Shown piece by piece: positions 56,192-64,000 of a stretch of 64,000 bases of DNA (position 1 is its first letter; each line of letters opens with the position of its first letter). The stretch is taken from contig NC_012997.1 in assembly GCF_000023025.1 (NCBI RefSeq), positions 4,943,501 through 5,007,500 of the forward strand, read 5' to 3'. This DNA comes from Teredinibacter turnerae T7901. GTDB taxonomy: Bacteria; Pseudomonadota; Gammaproteobacteria; Pseudomonadales; Cellvibrionaceae. Made by a program: the position numbers and the translations under genes. The notes under the pieces were generated by a model. That model saw nothing but the letters and a program-made list of their open reading frames with translations, was not told the DNA's origin and searched no databases.

Positions 56192-56734
56192 ATGAGTGAA
56201 AACAAGCCCCTGAGACCGTTTAACGGCAAAATGCCAAAACTCGGCGCCAGAGTGTATATCGACCCTGCCGCTGTAGTTATTGGTGATGTGGAACTGGGGG
56301 ACGACGTTTCCGTGTGGCCCTGCGCCGTAATCCGCGGCGATATGCACAGCATTAAGGTGGGCGCGCGAACCAGCGTTCAGGACAATGTCACCTTGCACAT
56401 TACCCATGCGGGCCAGTTTGTGAAAGATGGCTGGCCATTGATCATTGGCGAAGATGTCACAATTGGCCACGGGGTTTGCCTCCACGGCTGCACCCTGGGC
56501 AATCGCATTCTGGTGGGCATAGGCTCGACGGTACTCGACGGCGCCGTGATTCAGGACGATGTCATCATTGGTGCGGGGTCGTTAGTACCACCAGGCAAGG
56601 TGCTGGAGAGTGGCTTTGTATACACCGGCAGCCCGGTAAAACAGCAACGCCCCCTAAAAGACAAAGAATATGGATTTTTCACTTACCAATCCCGCGTGTA
56701 CGCCGACCTGAAAAATACGTACATGGAGGGTTAA
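56192..56734 (+). CDS. yrdA: Gamma-carbonic-anhydrase-like protein YrdA
   Basis: 180 residues, left-handed beta-helix hexapeptide repeats (VIGDVELGDDVSVWPCAVIRGD, TIGHGVCLHGCTLGNRILVGIGST). The zinc-ligand His pattern of gamma carbonic anhydrases is present (NVTLHITHAG and GHGVCLHG). ATG 56192 is chosen with GGAG eight bases upstream. Cytoplasmic; activity in many homologs is uncertain. Upstream of sseA in the same direction. Confidence 0.88.
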   Translation: MSENKPLRPFNGKMPKLGARVYIDPAAVVIGDVELGDDVSVWPCAVIRGDMHSIKVGARTSVQDNVTLHITHAGQFVKDGWPLIIGEDVTIGHGVCLHGCTLGNRILVGIGSTVLDGAVIQDDVIIGAGSLVPPGKVLESGFVYTGSPVKQQRPLKDKEYGFFTYQSRVYADLKNTYMEG

Positions 56735-56765
56735 ACCCAACGCTTCTTTATGGAAGGACCATAAA

Positions 56766-57611
56766 ATGGCTAATTCACCCCTGGTGAGCACAGGCTGGCT
56801 GGCCAGCAATATGCTCAACAAAGAGCTGGTTTTACTGGACGTCAGCTTTGATAAAGTTATTGGCCTGGAACCACTTACCTATAAAACTCCCAAACATATT
56901 CCAAACAGCCACAAGCTGGATTTGGAAAACACACTGTGTGACAACACGCGCGCAGGCGTACACAACTTCCCGCGCCCGGACCAGGTAAGCGCGATCGCGC
57001 AAAAGCTTGGCATTACGTCCGAGAGCACAATCGTTTTGTATGATAATCAGGGAATTTACTCAGCACCCCGAGGCTGGTGGATATTCAAGTCCATGGGCTT
57101 TGAAAAAGTCTTTGTAGTCGACGGCGGCCTGCCTAAATGGCTGGAAGAAGGCCGGCCGGTGGTAAGCGAATATCTTTCCGCTACCGGTAAAACCGAAGTT
57201 TACGGTCAGGCCCAGGAAAACCGCGTGTGTGACAGTGATTTCGTGCTCGCCAACCTCGATAACCCGGCGCTTAAAGTGATCGACGCCCGCTCAGCAGAGC
57301 GATTCGCTGGCAGCGTGGCGGAACCGCGCCCCGGTGTGCGCAGCGGCCATATTCCGGGGGCGGTGAGCCTGCCCTTCGCCCGCGTGCTCCACAACCGCCG
57401 CTACAAAAGTGAAGACGCGTTAAAAGCCATATTCGCCGAACTTGAGGTTGAGTCCAGCGAGCAACTGGTATTTTCCTGTGGCTCAGGCGTTACCGCCTGT
57501 ATTCTCATACTCGCCGCAGAAATTGCTGGTTTGCGCAATCAATGCCTGTACGACGGTTCTTGGGCGGAATGGGGAGCGAGCGACTCACTCCCCATCGCCA
57601 CCAGTACCTAA
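56766..57611 (+). CDS. sseA: 3-Mercaptopyruvate sulfurtransferase-like rhodanese
   Basis: 281 residues, two rhodanese domains. The active-site loop FSCGSGVTAC with Cys238 and the Gly-Ser-Gly-Val-Thr pattern are typical of SseA rather than thiosulfate sulfurtransferases (which have CRxGx[R/T]). It transfers sulfur from mercaptopyruvate to cyanide or thiols. Start at 56766 behind GGAAGGACC. 31 bases after yrdA, likely one operon. Confidence 0.88.
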   Translation: MANSPLVSTGWLASNMLNKELVLLDVSFDKVIGLEPLTYKTPKHIPNSHKLDLENTLCDNTRAGVHNFPRPDQVSAIAQKLGITSESTIVLYDNQGIYSAPRGWWIFKSMGFEKVFVVDGGLPKWLEEGRPVVSEYLSATGKTEVYGQAQENRVCDSDFVLANLDNPALKVIDARSAERFAGSVAEPRPGVRSGHIPGAVSLPFARVLHNRRYKSEDALKAIFAELEVESSEQLVFSCGSGVTACILILAAEIAGLRNQCLYDGSWAEWGASDSLPIATST

Positions 57612-57771
57612 TTGATTGTACGGGGCGTCTTTGACCAAGCCCGTTCCGAAAGGCAACGTTCGTCACACGGCGTTGCCAATCTTCTTCAACTCTTTGAATG
57701 CGTTCGTGCAGGGCCTGTAGCTGCAATCTCAGCGCCTCAACCCTACCTAAAGTGGCCGAAGAGCAGAGTTA

Positions 57772-59247
57772 TTAGTCACAACTACTGCCCCAAATCTGGT
57801 TTACCCAGGCTGGGTAATCCACAAACGGATTGCGATTGCCCTGGCGAGAGACTATACGTGCGTGGCGGTTGATTTCAGTTTGATCCACTGGATCGGCGTT
57901 GTGCCAGGCAAGCAGCGTGCAAAGCCGACCAAGGTTATTACCACTGGTTCCGGTGTAGTTCACCAGTTTTAGATCGCCCACACCGGTGTTGTCGCCGCCG
58001 TTGTACCGGACATCCATATAAAACATCATACGCGCCAGGTCGCCTTTCACCGAATCACGCGGTTCAAAGCTGTCGCTGTCCGTATAGTTGCCTGGGGCTT
58101 CGCTGATAGAACTGCCGCCATTGTCATAATCTTTGTTACCACGTGAAGAGTTAACCGATGCATCCGACGCGCGCAGATGATGTATATCGGTATACGCCCA
58201 ATCACTGGAGCTTGGGAAACCATGACTTTTCGGCCAGCTATGCTCCCGGTTCCATGCATCCGGATCACTGTTACCACTGCTGTTAAAGGATTTCGCCTGC
58301 GAACGACCGGTATAGATAAGAATAACGTTGTTGCTGTTTTGTGGATCTTGGTCCGTATATTTCAGAGCATCCCACACCTGGGAGTAACTCATCCGAGAAT
58401 GACTGCGCGCTGCGGCTTCGTTCAGCGCGTTGTGCAGTGCAGTGCCCGACTTGCCAATGGCATTACTGTAGTAGCTCGACCAACCAGACCAGGTCGCACC
58501 GCCTGACGATGAGCTACCACTGCCTGCGCTGTATCCTGCAGTCAGGCTGACGCCACTGTAGCTGCTGTAACCGCGTAACATAATATGCCAGGTGCCACTC
58601 TGCGGATTGCTGAAACTGCAGTTTTCATCGTTACCGCTATTGTAGGGTCGGCAATCGTAGGTGCTGGTCGTTGGTTTGGAACCACGGCGCACGTAGAGGT
58701 CCACATCGCCGCTGCCGCCATCAGTCGCAATATTCAGTTGCGTTGCACCACTGGGCACATCGATTTGAAAGTAGGTCGTGCTGCTACTTGAACCGGTGAG
58801 CCCGCTGCGGGTTTCACCATTACTGAGCGAACCGCCCGACGACGAGCTGGACGAGGACCCGGAAGATGAGCCTCCACTGTAGTTGGCCGTTAACGTCAGA
58901 CCGCTGAAACTTTCATAAGCGCTGATCATGACGTAATAGGTTGTTGCTTGAGGCGACGCGAAGACACACTGCTCATTATTACCTGTCAGGTAAGGTCTAC
59001 AATCGTAGCGACTCTCGGTCGCGGTTGAGCCTCCGTTGACATATAAATCAGCATCACCGGAACCACCATTAGTCTGCACCACAAGATTACTAGCACCGCT
59101 TGGCACTGCGATTGTGTAGCTTAGCTGCCCCCCTTGGGTCGCGCTCAAATTATTAATTGACTGCCCCGGTGTAATCGTGGCGGCACTTAATTGGTGACTG
59201 GCAAACAACGCTACCAAGCCACATACAAAGCCTGTAAAACAGCGCAT
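57772..59247 (-). CDS. Secreted endonuclease I with two PPC-type domains
   Basis: 491 residues. Signal peptide to about residue 22. Two tandem PPC (bacterial pre-peptidase C-terminal) domains at ~25-125 and ~145-245 (DADLYVNGGSTATESRYDCRPYLTGNNEQC and DVDLYVRRGSKPTTSTYDCRPY), separated and followed by poly-Ser/Gly linkers. Then the endonuclease I fold with the active-site segment NREHSWPKSHGF and HHLRASDASVNSSRGNKDYDN. It cleaves extracellular DNA. The beta domains may help stability or substrate binding. Convergent with sseA. Confidence 0.88.
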   Translation of the reverse strand: MRCFTGFVCGLVALFASHQLSAATITPGQSINNLSATQGGQLSYTIAVPSGASNLVVQTNGGSGDADLYVNGGSTATESRYDCRPYLTGNNEQCVFASPQATTYYVMISAYESFSGLTLTANYSGGSSSGSSSSSSSGGSLSNGETRSGLTGSSSSTTYFQIDVPSGATQLNIATDGGSGDVDLYVRRGSKPTTSTYDCRPYNSGNDENCSFSNPQSGTWHIMLRGYSSYSGVSLTAGYSAGSGSSSSGGATWSGWSSYYSNAIGKSGTALHNALNEAAARSHSRMSYSQVWDALKYTDQDPQNSNNVILIYTGRSQAKSFNSSGNSDPDAWNREHSWPKSHGFPSSSDWAYTDIHHLRASDASVNSSRGNKDYDNGGSSISEAPGNYTDSDSFEPRDSVKGDLARMMFYMDVRYNGGDNTGVGDLKLVNYTGTSGNNLGRLCTLLAWHNADPVDQTEINRHARIVSRQGNRNPFVDYPAWVNQIWGSSCD

Positions 59248-59535
59248 GCGGATCTCCTATTCAACATTATTGTGAGAAAAATAACTTTGCGGAATGCAAA
59301 GTGTGCAGAGCATGCGGTACAGAAATGACGGGAAAATTAATTAGCGATTGCAGTTATATGGCGTAATTGTGGCAACAAGAAAAACGGCCGATTAATCCGT
59401 TTATTTTTGCTTGACCCGACTACTGGTTACGGGTTGAAAGTTGCTTCTCGCACACGGTCGCTACGCTTGCTGCGGTCGCAAACGAGAGTTACGTTCTATT
59501 TCGAATAACGAAAGTACCAACTTGGAATATTGACC

Positions 59536-60048
59536 ATGTACACCATTACGCAACTCGCGCGCGAGTTTAAGCTATCACGCGCGACCTTGATATATTACGA
59601 GCGCGAGCAATTACTCGTGCCTGCGCAAAGAGGGCAGAATGGTTATCGATGGTACGGTGAGAAAGAGGCACAGCGCTTACAGTTAATATTAAGCTATAGA
59701 GCTTATGGGCTACCGATAGCTGACATTAAAGCACTGTTAAACAACGATGGTAATTTCAACCAATCCGAGATTTTACTGCAGCACTTTCAACACCTGGAGA
59801 ACGAAATCACAAATTTGCGACAACAGCAGAAGGCGATCGTGGCGTTTTTACAACAACCCCAATTATTGGAGAAAACCATGGTTAGTAAAGAACGTTGGGT
59901 CGAAATAATGCGTGCAGCTGGTTTTAACGACGACGCGATGACCCGCTGGCATCGCAAATTCGAAGAGATGGAACCAGAAGAACATGCCGCCTTTTTGAAA
60001 TCCCTCGGGATTTCCGATACGGAGATTAAACGCATTCGGGAAATGTAA
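59536..60048 (+). CDS. MerR-family transcriptional regulator
   Basis: 170 residues from ATG 59536. N-terminal winged helix (YTITQLAREFKLSRATLIYYEREQLLVPAQRGQNGYRWYGEKE) then a dimerisation helix and a C-terminal domain with RWVEIMRAAGFNDDAMTRWHRKFEEMEPEEHAAFLKSLGIS, a pattern I have seen in effector domains of proteins related to TipAS-like regulators. No Cys ligands for metals stand out. Ligand and targets unknown. Stands alone before a hairpin terminator. Confidence 0.85.
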   Translation: MYTITQLAREFKLSRATLIYYEREQLLVPAQRGQNGYRWYGEKEAQRLQLILSYRAYGLPIADIKALLNNDGNFNQSEILLQHFQHLENEITNLRQQQKAIVAFLQQPQLLEKTMVSKERWVEIMRAAGFNDDAMTRWHRKFEEMEPEEHAAFLKSLGISDTEIKRIREM

Positions 60049-60080
60049 CCATTAGTTTGGAGAAAATTATCGTTTAATTA

Positions 60081-60121
60081 AAAGGCGATGCATGGCTGTA
60101 GCGCCGTCATGCACCGCCTTT
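60081..60121. terminator. Hairpin between merR-like and YdeI-like genes
   Basis: A 13-bp stem with one mismatch (60081-60093 and 60109-60121) in AAAGGCGATGCAT. On the minus strand it ends in CGCCTTTT, a short T-run, so it may end transcription of the gene at 60212-60781. It could also act for the plus strand. Confidence 0.5.
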
Positions 60122-60211
60122 GGCAAGCTCATATACGAAAACCTCAGAAACAAAAAGCTCAGGTACAAATTTTTGTGTATCCGCCCGCCAGCAAATAAAA
60201 ACCAAAGTACG

Positions 60212-60781
60212 TTATTTATCGTGCAGGCCTTTACCAGACAAAATGAGCGACTCGCATTTTTCTACTCGAGCCGCGCGGGTTGCAGATTTTTTTGCACCAC
60301 TTATATAAAGAACAAAGCCCCGTTGTCGCCCAGGGGTCAGCGAAAAAAATGATTGCTCTAATGTTTCGCTTTTTCCGAATGCCGCTATCAGCTCTTCAGG
60401 CAACACCAGCTCGCGCTTTTTGTGCTCAGTCTTTGTAGGAACATAATTTTTTGCTTGCTCGACATACTCTTCGATAACATTAGCATCGATATCGGTGACG
60501 CATCGATACTGCAAGCGCATCGCCAATTGCGAATTTTCTCCCTGGCTTTGTAGCTTGCCATAGACATCATCTAAAAATTTCCCGCAGAAGAACATCAAGG
60601 CGCAGACATTTTTAAAGGGCTGGATAATCGCAATATTTCTACCCTGAAATACATAACACGGTTTGGACCATTTAATCGTTTCGTCCAACCCACACTTAAT
60701 CAGAATCACGCGTAATTTTTCTATCTCTGCGCGCCATGTTGCTCGAGCGGCGATGTAGTTTTCAATATCATTACCAGACAT
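60212..60781 (-). CDS. YdeI/DUF1801-like protein
   Basis: 189 residues from ATG 60781. The N-terminal half (WRAEIEKLRVILIKCGLDETIKWSKPCYVFQGRNIAIIQPF, VCALMFFCGKFL) matches the DUF1801 pattern; the C-terminal half (LVLPEELIAAFGKSETLEQSFFSLTPGRQRGFVLYISGAKKSATRAARVEKC) is the YdeI/OmpD-associated helix. Function unknown; cytoplasmic. An earlier in-frame start overlaps the oxygenase gene. Confidence 0.75.
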   Translation of the reverse strand: MSGNDIENYIAARATWRAEIEKLRVILIKCGLDETIKWSKPCYVFQGRNIAIIQPFKNVCALMFFCGKFLDDVYGKLQSQGENSQLAMRLQYRCVTDIDANVIEEYVEQAKNYVPTKTEHKKRELVLPEELIAAFGKSETLEQSFFSLTPGRQRGFVLYISGAKKSATRAARVEKCESLILSGKGLHDK

Positions 60782-60818
60782 GATGACCTCTGCTGAGCCA
60801 AGCCAGTTGTTTGCGGAT

Positions 60819-61493
60819 TTATAGCGGCGGATCGATCTTATTATCCACAGAAGCATTAACCCGGTACCAACCGGCAATGGAGTAGCGGTCACGCTTCGCT
60901 GGTAACACCTCGTGTGGAAATTCTTCGCTAAGAAATACCACGATTGTCCCCATTAACGGCACCACTTTTAACCCATCAGTATCGAGGTCGCTTTCATACA
61001 TGACCAGTTCACCGCCATCAATCGGGTTCCACGCGGGGTTAAGATAGACAACAACGGAAAGCACACGGTTTGTTTCGCCGCGAAAAGCATCGTAATGGCG
61101 CTTGTAGAAATCACCCGGGCGGTAATGCGCAAAGTGGCTTTCGAAGGAAAACAGCCCTAAAAATAGTCGTCGATTAAGATATTGCTGTAAACGACCCGTC
61201 CAGCTGAGCCATTCAGCCCCTGCCGCAGACTCGCCCGTAATCCAGCAGATTTCATCCGTTCGCACAAACTCGTTTTTGAGGTAGTCGCCACCTCTGCCTG
61301 TGCCTGCCGCTTCATAATCACGCGTAGACATTGTCTGCTGGAAGTCGTGAAGGGAGTAGGCCAGGTCTTCAGGTAGCGCAGCAGGCCGGACGCTATAGCC
61401 TTTTTCCTCCAGATCGCGAGCAACCAGGCCAAACAGCGTTTCGTCGAGGGTGTTATCCCCGTGCAAGCCCTTGGTGATATGTTGAATAGACAC
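60819..61493 (-). CDS. 2-Oxoglutarate/Fe(II)-dependent oxygenase
   Basis: 224 residues. Metal ligands His133 and Asp135 (KRHYDAF) and His194 (EEFPHEVLP), with Arg203 (RDRYSIAGWY) as the 2OG carboxylate anchor. SM-20/prolyl-hydroxylase-like core with LSVVVYLNPAW and GGELVMYES. Substrate unknown: a protein residue or small molecule. It is 37 bases upstream of the YdeI-like gene on the same strand. Confidence 0.85.
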   Translation of the reverse strand: MSIQHITKGLHGDNTLDETLFGLVARDLEEKGYSVRPAALPEDLAYSLHDFQQTMSTRDYEAAGTGRGGDYLKNEFVRTDEICWITGESAAGAEWLSWTGRLQQYLNRRLFLGLFSFESHFAHYRPGDFYKRHYDAFRGETNRVLSVVVYLNPAWNPIDGGELVMYESDLDTDGLKVVPLMGTIVVFLSEEFPHEVLPAKRDRYSIAGWYRVNASVDNKIDPPL

Positions 61494-61610
61494 GTATTTT
61501 CCCGTCTATGCGGTCCCTTTCCAGGGCGCAGAATGCTGTTTTGCGGCCTTATATCACCGTTTTTTCATTTATACAATGCAACTAAACATGGATTCGATCG
61601 ACGCGCTGGC

Positions 61611-62081
61611 TTACGGCTGGCACAAATCAACAAACTCTCCGCTTACGAGGCTAAGCAGATCAGCTGGTGCAAGTTCGATTTCCAGACCCCGCCGACCCGC
61701 GCTCACAAAAATGGTCGCAAAATGCTTCGCAGAGGAATCCACAAAGGTTTTTAACCGTTTTTTTTGCCCAAGAGGGCTCACCCCACCCAAAACATAACCC
61801 GTGCTTCGCTCCACTTCGGCCGGCTCAGCCATCGCCGCTTTTTTTGCGCCTGCGGCTTTGGCGATGAGCTTCATATTAAGTTTTTCTACGACGGGTACCA
61901 CACCAACGGCAAGCGTATCGCCATCCAGCTTGACGACTAAGGTTTTAAAAACTTGCCGTGGATTAATAGAAAGCTTCTCGGCAGCTTCCAGCCCGTATGA
62001 TGCTGCCCCAGGGTCATGCTCGTAGGAATGCACTTTATGTGTGATTTTTGATTTTTTGGCAAGGTTAATTCCTGGCGTCAT
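61611..62081 (-). CDS. ybaK: YbaK/EbsC-type Cys-tRNA(Pro) deacylase
   Basis: 156 residues from ATG 62081 (an earlier start at 62141 lacks support). The YbaK pattern is clear: VFKTLVVKLDGDTLAVGVVPVVEKLNMKLIAKAAGAKKAAMAEPAEVERSTGYVLGGVSPLG, with the GxxxP pocket. It removes Cys from mischarged tRNA(Pro). Cytoplasmic. Two short plus-strand frames over it are shadows. Confidence 0.88.
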   Translation of the reverse strand: MTPGINLAKKSKITHKVHSYEHDPGAASYGLEAAEKLSINPRQVFKTLVVKLDGDTLAVGVVPVVEKLNMKLIAKAAGAKKAAMAEPAEVERSTGYVLGGVSPLGQKKRLKTFVDSSAKHFATIFVSAGRRGLEIELAPADLLSLVSGEFVDLCQP

Positions 62082-62235
62082 AGCATCACCCGTAGCGGTT
62101 AAATTGGGACTATAACAGGAACGCCCTAAAACAACGGGCATTGCGCTAACCGCAGCGCGAAACTCATGCGCGTATTGTCGACGGGTTCTTTTAGAGGATG
62201 TTGGAGAGACTGTGCTACTTAGCTGTTACATAGAG

Positions 62236-62261
62236 GTGTCCACTTAAAAATAGGTGGACAC
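62236..62261. repeat. 8-bp perfect inverted repeat
   Basis: GTGTCCAC and GTGGACAC at 62236-62243 and 62254-62261 around a 10-base A-rich loop. It lies past the end of the rRNA repeats and upstream of ybaK. Possibly a hairpin or a remnant of an insertion-sequence end; undecided. Confidence 0.4.
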
Positions 62262-62376
62262 TATCTTTGGGGTTATTAATCCGGTTGGGAAGATGGGTTC
62301 CCCGGACGCTTACCGTGCATCACCATGACCATTGGTCATTGGCAGGCCCGGAACAGACTTTTTATTGCACACAGTA

Positions 62377-62410
62377 AAACGCCCCGGCTCTCTCGAACCA
62401 GGGCGTTTTT
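62377..62410 (-). terminator. rRNA-operon terminator copy 3
   Basis: Hairpin AAACGCCCTGG / CCGGGGCGTTT with a TTCGAGAGAG loop on the minus strand, ending in TTTT. Last of three in tandem. Confidence 0.75.
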
Positions 62411-62556
62411 GTTAGAAGCCTGACTAAATTGCTCCATGTAATTTAGGGCGTCGGCTTTGCCGGCGGGCCGCAGGCCTGCACGCCAGGGATGGCGTGCATC
62501 ACCATGACCATTGGTCATTGGCAGGCCCGGAACACATTTTTTTATAGCACATAGTA

Positions 62557-62590
62557 AAACGCCCCGGCTCTCTCGAACCAGGGCGTTTTT
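62557..62590 (-). terminator. rRNA-operon terminator copy 2
   Basis: Same hairpin as copies 1 and 3, following a duplicated 5S tail. Confidence 0.75.
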
Positions 62591-62736
62591 GTTAGAAGCC
62601 TGACTAAATTGCCCAAGGCAATTTTGGGCGTCGGCTCTGCCGACGGGCCGCAGGCCTGCACGCCAGGGATGGCGTGCATCACCATGACCGTTGGTCATTG
62701 GCAGGCCCGGAACACACTTTTTTATAGCACACAGTA

Positions 62737-62770
62737 AAACGCCCCGGCTCTTTCGAACCAGGGCGTTTTT
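62737..62770 (-). terminator. rRNA-operon terminator copy 1
   Basis: First terminator after the 5S gene, starting eight bases beyond its 3' end; the same hairpin with a TTTT run. Confidence 0.85.
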
Positions 62771-62777
62771 GTTAGAA

Positions 62778-62895
62778 GCCTGACGATGACCTACTCTCAC
62801 ATGGCGAAACGCCACACTACCATCGGCGATGCATCGTTTCACGTCTGAGTTCGGGATGGGATCAGGTGGTTCCAATGCTCTATTGTCGTCAGGCA
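62778..62895 (-). rRNA. rrf: 5S ribosomal RNA
   Basis: 118 bases on the minus strand, opening TGCCTGACGACAATAG and closing GAGAGTAGGTCATCGTCAGGC, with the conserved CCGAACTCAGACGTGAAACG and GCCGATGGTAGTGTGG blocks. The 5' and 3' ends pair as the terminal stem. It follows 23S with a spacer of 249 bases. Confidence 0.95.
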
Positions 62896-63144
62896 AACCG
62901 GTATGGCTTACGCCAAAACTGTTTGCCTCGCTCACAAAAAAACCCGTGAGCTAGCATGATGTCCTCGGTCTTACCACAAAGGTGCCCGGTGTCATCAAAT
63001 AAGGGGAAACGAAAGTGTTTTTTCCATTGCATTCACAGCGAGTGTCACTTATCCGCGCTGTTATCAACAGCTAGTGAGATTCACTCATGATTGTATCGAA
63101 CAATTATCGACTCAACTCATTCAACAGAGTTTGCTCTGTTATAT

Positions 63145-64000
<856 letters not shown>

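Larger units (their letters stand above)
62313..62777 (-). repeat. 180-bp tandem repeats, each with 5S tail copy and terminator
   Basis: Three copies with a 180-bp period (last one partial at the left). On the minus strand each begins with the 3' tail of 5S rRNA (GTCAGGCTTCTAAC), followed by an intrinsic terminator, a GACCAATGGTC palindrome, and in the two full copies a TGCACGCCA/TGGCGTGCA hairpin. The copies differ by only a few bases. A long reading frame through the region (62336-62935) is spurious. Confidence 0.8.

Noticed and set aside
62336..62935. A 199-codon minus-strand frame over the 5S gene and its repeats
   Set aside because: It crosses the 5S rRNA gene and repeats the same peptide because of the 180-bp tandem DNA repeats; not a protein gene.

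Overview
The window looks like a chromosome segment of a marine, polysaccharide-degrading gammaproteobacterium of the Cellvibrionaceae (Teredinibacter/Saccharophagus type). This is inferred from poly-serine and Pro/Ser/Thr linkers in secreted proteins, a GH8 lipoprotein, a CBM2 fusion, PPC-domain exoenzymes and gammaproteobacterial housekeeping genes (prlC, yheV, sseA, yrdA, bfr, ybaK). The spacing of the two GH8 catalytic acids equals what I recall for TtGH8 of Teredinibacter turnerae; I could not verify this.

Layout. (1) Positions 1-3679 are an integron gene-cassette array with seven attC sites oriented on the minus strand. Only three cassettes carry credible genes; the others are ORF-less and fall into two repeated families. 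No integrase lies to the right of the array's leading edge, where it would be expected. (2) Positions 3941-7182 hold a secreted thioredoxin-fold protein and a five-gene plus-strand operon: an unknown receiver-like protein, a small GTPase without NKxD, and three roadblock/LC7-like proteins. (3) Positions 7252-11284 hold a Na+/solute symporter, a lipoprotein and the GH8 enzyme. (4) Positions 11286-33529 are a large exopolysaccharide locus: initiating phosphoglycosyltransferase, three sulfotransferases, two glycosyltransferases, Wzx-like flippase, Wzy/ligase-like protein, Wzz-like protein, a six-SLBB export protein, a YjbH-like outer-membrane protein, two LpxL-like acyltransferases, an acyl-AMP ligase with its own ACP, and two paralogous secreted clan-A-glycosidase-like proteins near the two ends. 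The predicted product is a sulfated, possibly acylated, exported polysaccharide. (5) Positions 33578-42430 hold a secreted subtilase, a chorismate-lyase-like protein, a SemiSWEET, a threonine-aldolase-like enzyme, DUF proteins, bacterioferritin and a DcaP-like porin. (6) Positions 42594-48374 hold a nested-palindrome element, a LuxR-type response regulator, a triple-CheW protein and a soluble seven-PAS chemoreceptor. (7) Positions 49007-62081 hold a CBM2/beta-propeller protein, housekeeping enzymes, a secreted endonuclease I with two PPC domains, a MerR regulator, a 2OG-Fe(II) oxygenase and YbaK. (8) The right end is the 3' part of an rRNA operon on the minus strand (23S, 5S), followed by 180-bp tandem repeats that each duplicate the 5S tail and its terminator.

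All functional calls are from reading motifs and gene context; no database search was run. The least explained parts are the integrase-less, largely ORF-less cassette array, the GTPase/roadblock operon, the sulfated/acylated EPS locus with its paired glycosidase-like paralogs, and the 103-bp nested hairpin at 42594-42696.
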